Under the pieces are notes generated by a model. The model saw only the letters and a list, made by a program, of their open reading frames with translations. It was not told the origin of the DNA and did not search any database. This document shows, one piece after another, positions 34,153 through 45,233 of a stretch of 64,000 nt of DNA (position 1 is the stretch's first letter; each line of letters starts with the position of its first letter). Source of the DNA: Sesamum alatum (Eukaryota; Streptophyta; Magnoliopsida; Lamiales; Pedaliaceae). The stretch lies in NCBI GenBank assembly GCA_034509735.1, contig JACGWO010000001.1, positions 14,214,854 through 14,278,853 on the forward strand, in the 5' to 3' direction. Made by a program: the position numbers and the translations under genes.

Positions 34153-34911
34153 AAGCATCATGAAACTACTCATGCATCATGCATACTATATTAATTCCAA
34201 GAAACAATTTGTTCAATTTCTTATGAATCTCTTCAATTAAGTTAAAATAAGTTAATTAAAAGTTGTAAGTCGAGTGAAAAATTGCTTATTGCAACTTAAG
34301 GAATTTTGGCAAATAAACTGAACTTCTTTACGACGTTTTTACCTTATTATCTTTTGTATATTTTAAAAATACCTCATATCAGTAATGATTGAAATCTACC
34401 CCTCCAACTAAAGTAGTTAGGTAATTTCATAAGTAAACTTGTAATACATGTACTAACTTTTTACCAAACACTTCCACATCATTTTTTTTTTACTTATAAC
34501 TATTACTTTCAAACACTCTAAACTCTTACATTTAATCACTTATTCACTCTCTTTTAAGATTAAACACTTTTGAAAAAGTATAAGTTTTTAACAAAACCTA
34601 CATTGTCTTCCGCTCAAATGTAAATGAGGGAAATCAACGAGGAAGAAGTGCGTGGAAAACCAAAACTTTATTTCTTCATGTTATTTTACATGCATGTAGG
34701 GGCACAACATGATTTTTTGATTATGTATTTTTTTTATTTTGATTTTTTGTAATCAAATCGGATGATATTCGTATTTAATATAATTTTTATTTCTAAATTA
34801 TGCATTTTTTCATATTTAAAATATTAATTATATAATCAAAATATTATTAATAATTTAATTTATATTTAAATGATAAAAACTATTAATATAAAAAAAATTC
34901 ATTATTTAGGA
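34153..34911. other. Gene-free AT-rich DNA
   Basis: No coding sequence or clear repeat boundary. 'atgcatgtagggg' at about 34691 weakly resembles the Helitron 3' end at 1300 but lacks CTAG. Confidence 0.5.
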
Positions 34912-35620
34912 ACGGTACTTTAGACGGTTAATCAGCGCAACGTCCCGTTCCTATATTTGATTTTTTCAAAAACTTACCGTTTTCAATGCCGATGAAACAA
35001 CCATTCCAACTATACACGTCAACCGTTCCTAAAGACGGAATCTACCGTGCCTCTTATATTCCAAAATCAATTCTTTCGTGCTTAGGCTTTCGTTCTAAAG
35101 ACAATACCAAAAACCGGTCCAAAATGGTATTCCAAAGTTAGAGTGCTAAAACCGTTCCTAAGTGTCGCGACAAAATATATTCCAGTTGCCGGTCCTAATC
35201 TCTACAACTAACCGTTCCTACATGTATTCTAGACACCATGCTAAATTTTATCTACAACATAAGGGGACTATTCCAAAAATGTTCTAACGACCGTTCCTAA
35301 TTGTGCGATTTAGTTTCGATGCTACCGTTCCTAATGTTTATAAAGTGTTCCAAATGCAAAAATATAAATTTATATGTACAAAGGTAATTAGGAACGGTAG
35401 AACTAAAAGGTGCCAAAAATCGTTCCCAAATAGGAACGGTAAACTAGTTACCGTTCCTAATAATTAGGATCGCCTCTTATTGCCACGGATAGCCTCCCGT
35501 TCCTCAACCGTTCCTAATTGCAGTCCAAAAGGTTCAACTGAAGTATTTACCATTCCAAATAATAATAATAAAAAAAAATCGTTCCTGTTACCGTTTCAAT
35601 TCCCACTTTTTTTTGTAGTG
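34912..35620. mobile_element. CACTA-like element end, GGAACGGT family
   Basis: More than 15 copies of GGAACGGT/ACCGTTCC and variants are packed in both orientations, the pattern of CACTA subterminal regions. The right end TTTTTTTTGTAGTG (to 35620) is the inverted form of CACTACAAAAAAA. No matching left terminus is seen, so the element is truncated or a one-ended derivative. It is non-coding. Confidence 0.65.
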
Positions 35621-36224
35621 AGATGGATTTATTATTCCACTAAAATAATATAAATCTTGTCTCTATTTCCATCTCTAATACTATAAAATGAAAGTGCCAC
35701 ATGTCCGGGTGGCCTTAAATTTAGTTTTTCTTATAAAGTCCGTCTGTATTTCTGTAGTTGTTTTAATTTAAATATAGAGACCGAATATTTCTGTCTCTGA
35801 AGTTGAGTTGTTGTATTTTATTCAATTATTAATTCAATTTAATAAAAAATTATTTCATGATAATTATATTTTAAAAATATAACATTTTAAATATGTTAGT
35901 TTTAATTATATAATAATAAAAAAAATTTTAAAAAATTATATTTTTAACTTGCTTTACAAAATAAATTTGAAAAATTTATATAACATTTTTATATGTTAAA
36001 AGACAAAAGCAATTTATTTATTTATTTAATTATTACTTAAATTGTAAAATACTACATGACATAATTTTTTATATAAATATAATATTTTTAATTTCAATAT
36101 AACATGAAAACAATACCATTTATGAAAAATATTTTAGTGGCAAAAATAATACTATCTTAATTAATTTACAAAAACAAGAATTTTTATTTTTTTTTTGTTT
36201 TTGAACACAACAAAAAGAGGAACT

Positions 36225-36560
36225 TTCTCTCTCCCGTCTTCCTCGCTTGTCTTCCTCTCCATCTCCCAAGTCCTTTCTACCCAGACCCTTTCTTCCTCTC
36301 CCATCTAAATCCCTTCCTGTCGCCGCAAACTTTCACAGAAATTTGATGAGATTTGCAGTAAATCTCAGATTAGTAGCAAAATCATCATATTTATTGGGTT
36401 TTAGGGCTATCTTCGGTGGAGATTTGGGGCTGCTGCTTCTGGAAGTACTCATCCACCGTGGGGCTCTGTCGTCGCAGGGGCACAACAACTTTTTAATTTC
36501 TTCTCCTATTGCTTGATGCGTAAGAAGAATTTTTATTCCAGGTTAGAAAAGCAGAAAAAT
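36225..36560 (+). other. Possible 5' exon of the outer CACTA transcript
   Basis: A pyrimidine-rich 'ctctctcccgtcttcctc' leader is followed by sequence of higher GC content than its surroundings. The small open frame at 36247-36516 has no recognised motif. Its position in the transposon, on the same strand as the TNP1 exon, suggests a leader exon; splice sites are unproven. Confidence 0.35.
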
Positions 36561-38508
36561 TACTCTGGTTCAGGCTTGTAAGCAGAGAGTTTTGTGAATA
36601 GTGGGTTGGGTTCTATCTTTCTGATTGGTGATTATATATAGAAGCATTTCGACATATATAATTAGTATCAAGAACCGGCGAAACCAAAGAATGAGAGAGA
36701 GGCCGTGTAGTCGAGTTAGCTTTCTTGAAAATCCTACATATTGCCCATGCCTCCTGAATTTATAACAAAGAGAAATTCAATACAAACTTGTACTGATCCT
36801 ACGAACATGAAGAGTAAAGTTTGGATCAGTTATGTATGATAAACAAACTTGTCATTACTATTCTGTTTCCCGCAATTGTCATCTTTTGTCTAGACAGAGT
36901 TCCTCACAAATTACTATGATGGAGATAAGTTCATTATAATCAGACCAATCCTTCTAGGCTCCTACATATAAGTTACTCTGTTTTCTTGTTTTGGTTGTTG
37001 AATTTGGAATAGTTAGTGACTTGCTTTTGCTCTTTTATTCTTGGTCTAGGAAGAGTCGTGTTACCTATTGGCGAAATCCCATTTTAGAATTCTCAGATGT
37101 ATTGCCTAATAGATTGAGTCATCTTCTGGTAACTGAGAAGTAATGATAAAAGTTTAGAGCTTATTGTGGCCCTATGCTTCCAGCTGGACTAGTGCATTTC
37201 TGCATGGCGGTTACATTGGTGTTTGTTGATTGATATCTTTATGCTGTGACAGTACCCGTAGTTGTCGAAGCTACTTATATTAATGTGTGAGAGCATATTA
37301 TGTCATACTTAGAATCTGGTCAGTGGTCATTTGGTAATACCGTACTATATAGTCTAGGTATTTGGTGTCTGGATTTTGCACATCTTTGTTAACATATGAT
37401 TTAGTTGAAATCATGTCCGACATGTTTACTAGTTGGCTCTATTGGCTAATTTGAGTAATTTGACTATCCTAATTCTAGTAGGAGGTCGGCAGATTTATCT
37501 TTTTTCAGAAAAAATTAATATAATGGCAGTTGAATTGCACATTGTTATAAGAGGAAAGTGGCTTTGTGATTCATGTTTTAGTTTCTTCAAGTTTCTTGAA
37601 TACATTGCTTTTAGTTTCCAACTTACAAGTCTTAATTGGATGTGTTTTCATTTAACTCAATTAGTGAAGTATTATTGTCTATCAATCCCGTGAAACTAGT
37701 GCATTTTTCTTACCTATTTGCTTAAAACAATATACTAGAAATTCTGTGGTACTATTCTGATTGAGTACAAATAATGTATTTTTATTTATTTTGATGGAGT
37801 TGACCGTAATTAGTTGAAGTTAGTTCTCATTGCATATTTCTAGTTAAGTTGTTGATTGAATAAAATTTAAGTTAAGGAAAATGGAGCAGTTCATGTACAT
37901 ATAGCTTTTGAGTTTTGATGGAAATCCAAAAAAGATAGCTTTTTATATTTCCCTAACAAAAGGTAAGAAGAGGTACATGTAAAAAATATAAGCAAGTCAA
38001 AAAGGTGTAAAAACAAGATCAGGTTAGGCCCTCTTGATGCATTTTGTGCTGAGCTGATATTATAGTACCCACAGCTGTCTTCCTTTGTCTTCTCATCATA
38101 ATTCATGATATTTTTAGCAATAAACTAAAATTGCCCATCGTCCAAAAATCTATTCCCTCCCCATTCATCTATGTTTCAATTGCCCTCAACCATAGCTGTC
38201 ACTGCAATCTGAGCCACTGCCATTACTAGGACATCTTTTTTTGCATTTGTTAGTACTCGGTTTGGGAGACAATGATGAGACTCCAGGTCCATATTCCGAT
38301 CCATATACTACTTTTCTTGAATTGCTTTGAGGTTCCTATTTTCACTTAAAGTGTACCCTCTATTTTTAATTTTCTATTTTAAACAGGAAATAAGATTTAA
38401 GACATTCTCAAGGAAAGAGATTGCTGAATAACAAATTATTTTTATATGTAAGTATCACTAACCATTTTTCTATTTGGTAACATATCCTATTTGATTATTT
38501 ATGCACAG
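36561..38508. other. Probable intron of the outer CACTA gene
   Basis: No coding sequence with recognisable motifs. It ends in 'ttatgcacag' at 38508, a good splice acceptor before the TNP1 exon. The frames at 37433 and 37891 lack family features. Confidence 0.4.
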
Positions 38509-38573
38509 GAAGAATACTTGGCAAAAACGAGTTGTACTGATGTTTCTTCCCAGTCTTCATTCGATCTCTCAAC
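38509..38573 (+). pseudogene. TNP1-like last exon, part before the inner CACTA
   Basis: After a splice acceptor (…CACAG/GAAGAA) one frame reads through 'DVSSQSSFDLS'. It stops being open at the inner CACTA insertion and resumes in frame at 42765. The TNP1-like protein at 4623-4862 has the matching 'ITQSSFDL'. Confidence 0.65.
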
Positions 38574-38589
38574 CACTACAAAAAAACAG

Positions 38590-39175
38590 ACCTATAGCAA
38601 CGGATTTTTGCAACGGATTTCATGAAAAAGTCGTTGCAAAACAGATTTGCCACGGACTTTTGCAACGGAAAATTTTCCGTTGCTATAGGTACCACTGCTA
38701 TATAGCAACGGATTTTTTGGTCGTTGCAAAATATTGCCACGGTTATTTTAAAAGTTGACTTTTTATATTTTGCAACGACTTTGCGATGGTATATTCGTGG
38801 CAAAGATGATGGCAATTCGTTGCAAAATCGGGTTTTATTTGCAACTACATTTGCAACGAAATGTTGTTGCAATATTGCAACGGAATATTTGCAACGTCAT
38901 TCCGTTGCAAATTTTGCAACGAAATATTTAGCTATAATTCGTTGCAAAATCATTTTATTTGCAACGATATTTGCAATGGAAGTCCTTGCTATATTGCAAT
39001 ATTTTTTTGCAACGACATTCCGTTGCAAAATTTGCAACGACATAATTTACTACAATTCGTTGCAAAATAATTTCCATTTGCAACGACAATCCGTTGCAAA
39101 TTTTACCACGATAATTGCAACGACAATCTATTGCAAAATTATTTTCATTTACAACGAAAATTTCATAATTTATAT
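38590..39175. repeat. Left subterminal TTGCAACG array
   Basis: TTGCAACGA and its complement occur roughly every 15-35 bp in both orientations. Open frames here are artefacts of the repeat. In relatives, TNP1-type proteins bind such arrays; that is inferred here. Confidence 0.88.
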
Positions 39176-40039
39176 TCAATAATAAAAATATATTTAATTT
39201 AACTCTAACAAGAAAATTCAAATAGGACAATATATTTAAGGCAAAATACTTACAGTAAAGATAATTCAATATGCCAATCCACAAAATAAAAACATTCAAT
39301 TTTAAAGCATACAAATTTAAAGAAGGGGATTAAATTCATTTTCACAATGTTGTGAAGGTGGGTGGTCGGGTGGGATATCACCCGGACTATCTTCAGAGTC
39401 GCTCCTTGATGACCTCTTGAACTTTCGAATCCCTATAAAGTATCAAATAAATAATTATAAAAACAAATATAATATAATATTTTTAAAATATTTTTAAAGC
39501 AATCAAACATTTTAAATTTTCTTACATGATATCCGCCGGAGTAATGACATTCAATGGAGTTAACTAAGTTAAATTAGTTTAGTTAAAGATTTTAAGTTGA
39601 AATTTAACAAAATTACATTAGTGGAGTTGCATTTTTAACTTGTGATATAACCAAGTTAAATTAGTTTAATTAAATTGTTAACTTGTGATATAACTTAGGT
39701 ACATTAGTTTAGATGAGTTTATGTTAATAAAAATCCTAATCTACAATCATAACCAACAACACTCATCCAACCTCATCAATACAATTATCATTCCCATCCA
39801 CCTCAATATACCAACCACATTCTCAATATATCAACCAAATACTCAATATATTACATTGTCATACACAAATTTATATTAAACACATACTTAATATACATTT
39901 TATACCAACACATATTCAAGATAACATACTCAATATGCATTTTATAACAAAATAGAACAAAATACCCAATTTTGCACATGAACAAAATATGACTTAGCCA
40001 ATACTCAATATAGCATATATTCATGTAGAGAATTAGAAG
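39176..40039. other. Inner CACTA interior, non-coding
   Basis: AT-rich. It contains 'ctcaatata' and 'acatactcaatat' type short repeats between 39770 and 40020 and no credible gene. Confidence 0.5.
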
Positions 40040-40186
40040 TTTTGGACATGAAAAATTAAACAAAACTAAACAAGTAAAAAGGTTTTGGACATGAAAAATT
40101 AAACAAAACTAAACAAGTAAAAGGGTTTTAGACATGAAAAACTAAACAAAACTAAACAAGTAAAAGGGTTTTGGACATGAAAAACT
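40040..40186. repeat. 43-bp tandem repeat, about 3.4 copies
   Basis: Units start with TTTTGGACATGAAAAA at 40040, 40083, 40126 (TTTTAGAC) and 40169, an exact period of 43 bp. Neighbouring units differ at one or two bases, so it expanded recently. Confidence 0.92.
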
Positions 40187-40199
40187 AGAAGAAAGTGGA

Positions 40200-40520
40200 G
40201 GACCTCGGCGGCGGCGGCGGGCGGCTCTAAAAAAGTCAAAAAATTGAAAAAAAAATATAAGAAAGAAAAGAGGAGAAAGAGAAGAGGAGAAGAAAGGAGG
40301 AGAAGCATACCTCGCGGCGGCGGGCGGGCGGCGGCGAGCAGCGACGGGCGGCGGCGGGCGGGCGGTGGCGAGAGGCGGCGGGCGGGCGGCGGGCGGGCGG
40401 CGGGCAGTGGCGAAGACTTCAACAAAAACTGAAAAAAAAAATTAGAAGAAAGAAAAGAGAAGAAAGAGAAGAGGAGAGGAAAGGGGGAGAAGCATACCTC
40501 GTGGCGGCGGCGGCGGAATA
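40200..40520. repeat. CGG/GGGC-rich tract inside the inner CACTA
   Basis: Runs of GGCGGCGGCGGGCGG (40205-40225, 40311-40415, 40503-40515) alternate with A/G-rich 'gaagaaagagaagagg' blocks that recur at about 40260 and 40450. CpG density contrasts sharply with the AT-rich window. The proline/arginine- or alanine-rich open frames are low-complexity artefacts. It may be a former promoter or leader. Confidence 0.7.
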
Positions 40521-40974
40521 GAGAAAAGGAGGAGGGGTGGAGAGAAATGTTGTGCTGAAAATGTATGGGGAAAGGGGAAGGGGAGGGGGAAAAGAGGGAG
40601 GGAAAGGGGGGGAAAAAATTAGGGTTTCAAAAATAGAGGAGGGGGGGGGGGGGGAAATTAGGATGTGAAAATGGGGAGGGAAAGTGTATAGTAAAAAGTT
40701 AAATTATTTTTAAAATTAATAATTTTATTTAAAATTAAATGGGATATACTATTTAATTAGTAAATCGAAAAAAATAATTTTAAATTAATAATTATTTTTA
40801 AAATTAAATGAGATAAATGATTTAAGATATAGTTTTAATTAATAAATAAAATAAAAATATTTTAAATTAATAATTTTTTAAAAAATGATATGGAATAAAT
40901 GATTTAAGATATACTCTTCAATTAGTAAATGAGATAAAATATCATGACAAAAATCATCAATACATTATGTTCAA

Positions 40975-41960
40975 TTAATAATCATCATCATCATCTTCTT
41001 CATTATCATCTTCTTCATCATCAGTCGTTTCGTATTCTTCAAAACTGTCTTCTTCCTCTTCATCATCTTTCGTTTCATTATCCTCATCAACAAAAATGCT
41101 TACGCTGTGTTGAATTTCATTTTCAATAGTTCTACATTTACAATATAGATAAGCAAAAACTCGTAAAAAACTTACGTAAGTTTTGAACCATGGAAGAAAT
41201 TGCATTGCAACTATGCCATCAATGTCAACTTGTCAAAAACTTACGTAAGTTTTGAACCATGGAAGAAATTGCATTGCAAGTTATGCCATCAATATACTTT
41301 AATTAATAATCTAAACATATTTATGTACTAAGCAAATAAACATATTTAAAACTTACTCATAGTATGGTTGCGCTTCTGGACAATTAGCTACTATATAAGT
41401 CTCAACAACATGTCTTTCTTTACCGGTGATGTACCTCATTTTTGAGGCACCGTAGGGACGTCCAGGATGATTGAAAATAGAAATGTGTTCAACTCCTTCA
41501 TTGTTTAAACCATCGTCATTCATCCCAGGTCTACGCCTTTTGCAAATAACATCGGGTTCAAAATAATGCGTGGCGAAGGTCGAGATTTCCTCAACAATGT
41601 AGGCTTCACAAATTGAAGCCTCTACAGCAGCTTTGTTCTTCACCTTTTTTTTCAAAGTATGGAGGAACCTATTGCAAAATATAGTGGAATTTAAAAAATT
41701 AGATACATAAGCAAAAATTATGCATATTTAAATTTTCAACAATAATAATAATACCTCTCAAAAGAATACATCCATCTATATTGCACTTGACCACCTACTC
41801 GAGCCTCGTAGGGTAAGTGAACCAAGAGATGCTCTATTGAATCAAAGAATCCAGGGGGAAATATTTTCTCCAAATTGCATATTGAATACATCCCCCTGTG
41901 GACGAGATACAGGACCAGCTGCATCAAACACCATCCTCCAATCCTAATTCAATTGCTCAT
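40975..41960 (-). pseudogene. TNP2 C-terminal remnant (DUF4218-like) with acidic tail
   Basis: 41927-41736 has 'CNLEKIFPPGFFDSIEHLLV' then 'YEARVGGQVQYRWMYSFER', the DUF4218 signature found C-terminal of the CACTA transposase core. 41655-41353 continues with 'AAVEASICEAYIVEEISTFA' and 'SIFNHPGRPYGASK', which resembles the matching part near 7600 of the element at 3296. 41205-40975 ends in an Asp/Glu-rich tail. DUF4216 and the Transposase_21 core are missing, so an internal deletion removed the catalytic part. Confidence 0.85.
41165..41294. repeat. Tandem duplication of about 69 bp
   Basis: AAAAACTTACGTAAGTTTTG followed by 'aaccatggaagaaattgcat' occurs at about 41166 and again at about 41235. 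The copies differ by one or two bases. The unit includes the palindrome CTTACGTAAG and overlaps the start of the acidic-tail frame. Confidence 0.9.
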
Positions 41961-42089
41961 AGTTATTCCAATTTGTCGTTTTATCTACTGATTTGTCAGC
42001 TGAAATTGAATGCTTATAATCCATCAATATAGGCTCACCATGAGATGTCCAATTGTAGTAATCTTTCCAAAAACCTTTCTTATAAAGGT

Positions 42090-42755
42090 CGCATGTTTAC
42101 GGATTTTGCAACGGACTTTGCAACGAAATTATATTACGTTGCAAAATCCTTTGCAAAACATATAGCATTTTAAAATAGTGGGTTACAACTGTCACAAACA
42201 TATTGCAACGAACAAATCCGTTGCAAATATTGTTGCAAATTCAACGGCTCAATAATTAATGCTTACAGCTGTATGTACGGATTGCAACAACTTCAAAGGT
42301 CGTTGCAACTCCGTTGCAAAATTGTCGGCAGGTTGTGCAACGGACAATGTGCCGTCGCTAAATCCGTTGCAAATCACAATATTCAAATTGCAACGACACG
42401 GGTTCGTTACAAAGTCCGTTGCAAATTTTTTGCAACGGATTTAACTACAATCTTCGTTGCAAAGTATGCAAAAATCGTTGGAAGTTTGCAACGGAATGTG
42501 TCGTTGCAATATTTTGCCACGACTTTTGTAACGACTTATGTTGAATGTGGGACATCTTAAAGTTGACCAAATTCTGCAACGGAATTTTACCACGGATAGT
42601 CCGTTGCAAAATATCATTGTTAACTTGCTACGGAAATTGCAACGAAAATGTAAAAAAAATCAGAATCCGTTACAAAGTTGTAGCAAAGGTCGTTGCAAAT
42701 TTGCAACGAATTGGTCCGTTGCAAAAAATCCGTTGCTATAGCCCTGTTTTTTTTT
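42090..42755. repeat. Right subterminal TTGCAACG array
   Basis: Inverted counterpart of 38590-39175: CCGTTGCAA and TTGCAACGA repeats reach the right terminus. Several open frames inside are repeat artefacts. Confidence 0.88.
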
Positions 42756-42764
42756 GAAGTGAAC

Positions 42765-42990
42765 TTGGTATGATGTAACTGGATGTCCTTCTAAAGGACG
42801 TCTTATGGATTTGGGAGTAACTCGTCTTCTACAAGTGCAAGTTCGGTCAGTTCTACTATTAAAGCATCTGAGGGAGGCAGACCTACAAGAATTAGTTCAT
42901 AAATTGCTTCAAGATGTGGGATACACAAACCACCAATTTATTGGTGGGTCTGGGCAGCAGGAGCAACAACATTCTAAGAAAAATCGTTAG
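42765..42990 (+). pseudogene. TNP1-like last exon, part after the inner CACTA
   Basis: It resumes the frame broken at 38573, through 'WYDVTGCPSKGRLMDLG', then a helical segment 'LREADLQELVHKLLQDVGYT' and a stop at 42988-42990. The TNP1-like protein at about 4450-4860 shares 'DVTG..SKG' and the ending 'VGYTN'. If the inner element with one AAC is removed, the frame is uninterrupted, so the gene was still open here when the inner element landed. Confidence 0.7.
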
Positions 42991-43339
42991 TTTCTTTTGT
43001 TGATTGTTTATGACTTAGTACTCTAATGTTATTGTTGGGTGTTGTTGGTTTGGAAGTTCAGACGTTCATATGATCTGATTGTGTATGGATGGTGTAATGA
43101 CTTAAGGTTATCGTTGTTGATTTGGGGAGTTTTGACGTTGATATTATTTGACTGCGTTTTGATGATATAATGACATTGGTTATGTTGTTGTTGATTGTAT
43201 TATGAGTTTCATTTTGGTTAAATTGGTTGTTGTTGGTTTGAGAAATTCAGGATTTGATGTCGATTGGGTGTATTTGTATAATATAATGAGCAGGATATTA
43301 ATTTGGATACAAAAATTCAAAAATTTGTAAAAAGAAGAA

Positions 43340-43744
43340 AAAATGTATTAGAGACGGAAACTTTTTGAGTTTAAGAGGAATCATAGACGGAAATATGTAA
43401 CGATTTACAGCTGGAATTAGAGACGAAATTAACACATCAAAATTTTCCGTCAGAGACGGATTAGAGACAGATTAGACATGAAATATAATTCTCTTTATCG
43501 ATGGAATCACCGAATTAGCCACAAAAATAACGACGGATTATTCTAAAAATTTATTGTTAATTTACGACAGAAAACGGTCCGTCACTAATGTAGAGACGGA
43601 ATATTTCCACCTCACACTTTCAGCTACAGGGCTTTCAACCACAGAATGTGCGACGGATTTTTCCGTCGCTATTTACTTTCAGCAACGGAAATCAGAGCTT
43701 CAGAGACAGAATTTTTCGCTCTGATGCCCTGTTTACTTTTACTG
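43340..43744. repeat. Right subterminal and terminal repeats of the outer CACTA
   Basis: GAGACGGAA and its complement recur to the terminus CCCTGTTTACTTTTACTG at 43727-43744. They match the AGACGGAA array at 3296-3545, so the two elements are of one family in opposite orientation. Confidence 0.65.
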
Positions 43745-43849
43745 ATGGTTAGACTTATAAATTTCGTTCCGTGATCAATCAGAGCCGGAATAAATATGAT
43801 TATTTATAATGGTTAATTATCATGTTTAAAGTAAAAAAAATGTGGAATA

Positions 43850-44054
43850 CTAGTTAAGAACGATATTAACCGTTGTTTCTGCAAACGAGGCCCAAATATT
43901 TACTACAGTTAAAAATTGGGCCAAATATTTTGGTCATAGGTAAAATCATAGTGAATATTGATTAACTGTAGTTAAAACTTAAGTGTTGATTTACTAAGAT
44001 TTTTAAACCATAGTGATTAATAGCATATGGAATAATCAATTTTTTTTTGTAGTG
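43850..44054. mobile_element. Terminal fragment of another CACTA-like repeat
   Basis: It ends TTTTTTTTTGTAGTG (to 44054), the inverted CACTACAAAAAA terminus. Internally 'ggcccaaatattt' and 'gggccaaatattt' repeat about 40 bp apart. No left terminus is recognised. Confidence 0.45.
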
Positions 44055-45233
44055 TATAGAATAAAAATTTTAATTTACAACTTATATACAATGTAATATA
44101 TTCGCGATCGTGACTAGAGACAAAAATTTGTCTCCACCGGAATATATATTTCAACTTTCGGGTCTTCCCATGACTTTATTTGACAGACTTTAGGACTTAA
44201 ATTATAATTACTGCTTATATAATTATATTATTCACATGCGTGTAGCCTGGACGAATATTATTTTCCAAAGTATTGATGGCGATGATTTCTTAACATTAAT
44301 TTCGGGTCACGAGAAAGAGAACGATTTAGAAATTCGGAGGGCAAAAAGAACTTTCAACTTTATTTAGGGGTGTTTGCCTGAATTTATTTAAAAAATATTA
44401 TAAATTCGTACATCTTATAAAATGTTTTAAGAGTTTATAATTTTTGGACCTGAACCAATCATACGACAACAGATGCAATACATTTGTTGTGTGATTGGTG
44501 TACAGTTCAGGAAAAGTGATCAACCACATAGCAATTGTATCACACTTGCTTTGTGATTGGTTTGGTTCGACTAAACCTAATCCGCACAAAAATTTTCCGT
44601 AAAATCGTATATAAGACTTCTAGAATGTGTGAATATGATGAAAATAGAGCGCATCGGAATTTCATGCTCCACTCATGGGGATCTTTTTATTGGATCCATG
44701 AAAAGATAATAAATTATATTATCATATTAGTAACGGGTTTAATGTAATTTATCTTATCGTGATATTCTAAATGAGAAAATTATTCCTCTATCAAAGAAAA
44801 TTAGCAATTTATCTTCCTGTGTTTTTTTAATATGGAGTAATTTATCTCCCTAAACAGAAAGGTAAATTGCTTAATTTAAAAAAAGAAATATGAGTAGATA
44901 ATTTGATTTATTTTAAAAAACACAGGGACGTAAATTGCTATTTTATTTTGTATAGGGGAATAATTTACTTATTTATAATATCATGAGAGGTTGCTTGCAT
45001 TTTTTCCAAATTAGCAACGGAAACATAAAACTTAAAGAGTACGTAGAGAGATCATAATATCATATAATATGGAAGAAAAGTAGAAGCAGCAGCAGCACAT
45101 ATCATAGATAGATTCCAATGAACAACTATGTTGTAACACAGCAGCAAACTTGATTATTACCATCACCTAACAACGACTATGGGAACTAATCATACGTATG
45201 CAGTAATCTTGTGAAACACACGGATTCATCGAT
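44055..45233. other. Intergenic DNA 3' of the 2OGD gene
   Basis: No gene. It holds a one-ended copy (44367-44441) of the 2185 MITE terminus, 'GGGGTGTTTGCCTGAATTTA', and inverted repeats between 44448 and 44590 built on 'gtgattgg'. A MITE lies at 44759-44988. Confidence 0.55.
44759..44988. mobile_element. Inverted-repeat MITE, about 230 bp
   Basis: The left half 'gatattctaaatgagaaaat' then 'tattcctctat' pairs with the right half, whose complement reads 'gatattataaataagtaaat' then 'tattcccctat'. The match runs on through 'agcaattta' and 'cctgtgttttttt', so almost the whole element folds as one hairpin. It is 245 bp from the end of the 2OGD coding region. Confidence 0.65.

Larger units (their letters stand above)
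38574..42761. mobile_element. Complete 4.19-kb CACTA element, TTGCAACG family
   Basis: The left end CACTACAAAAAAACAG and the inverted right end CACTTCAAAAAAAAACAG both continue into 'CTATAGCAACGGATTTTT'. AAC flanks both sides (38571-38573, 42762-42764), the 3-bp CACTA target duplication. About 600 bp at each end carry dozens of TTGCAACGA/CCGTTGCAA repeats. Inside are a shortened TNP2 3' region, a 43-bp tandem repeat and a CGG-rich tract. The catalytic TNP2 core is absent, so it is a non-autonomous derivative. It interrupts a TNP1 exon of another CACTA element. Confidence 0.93.
35622..43744 (+). mobile_element. CACTA element with TNP1 gene, split by an inner CACTA
   Basis: The right end, read inverted, is CAGTAAAAGTAAACAGGG, close to the left end of the 3296 element (CATTACAAGGAACAGGG). 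The last 400 bp hold AGACGGAA-type subterminal repeats as at 3296. The left side (35670-35810) also has GTCTCTG/AGAGACCG repeats, but its exact terminus is not clear. It encodes a TNP1-like C-terminus (38509-38573 plus 42765-42990). No TNP2 is seen, so it would be non-autonomous. Without the inner element it is about 3.9 kb. Confidence 0.6.

Noticed and set aside
34685..34712. Helitron end at 'atgcatgtaggggc'.
   Set aside because: It lacks the CTAG terminus and any matching 5' end.
36247..36516. Possible host gene start ('MSSSPSPKSFLP...').
   Set aside because: No domain, frame closes, and it lies within the outer CACTA. Kept only as a possible leader exon.
38501..39314. Several overlapping frames of up to 152 codons.
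   Set aside because: They are translations of the TTGCAACG array on both strands (recurring 'LQNIATV', 'CNDIC' type strings).
40040..40186. CRISPR-like repeat array.
   Set aside because: Head-to-tail 43-bp units without spacers in plant DNA: a minisatellite.
40099..40432. Open frames in the CGG-rich tract (Pro/Arg- or Ala-rich).
   Set aside because: Low-complexity frames open on both strands because of CGG repeats, inside a transposon. No start context or motif.
3296..43744. One giant CACTA element spanning from the left end at 3296 to the right end at 43744.
   Set aside because: Each side carries its own TNP1-like 3' region, in opposite orientation, so these are the same end of two separate elements.
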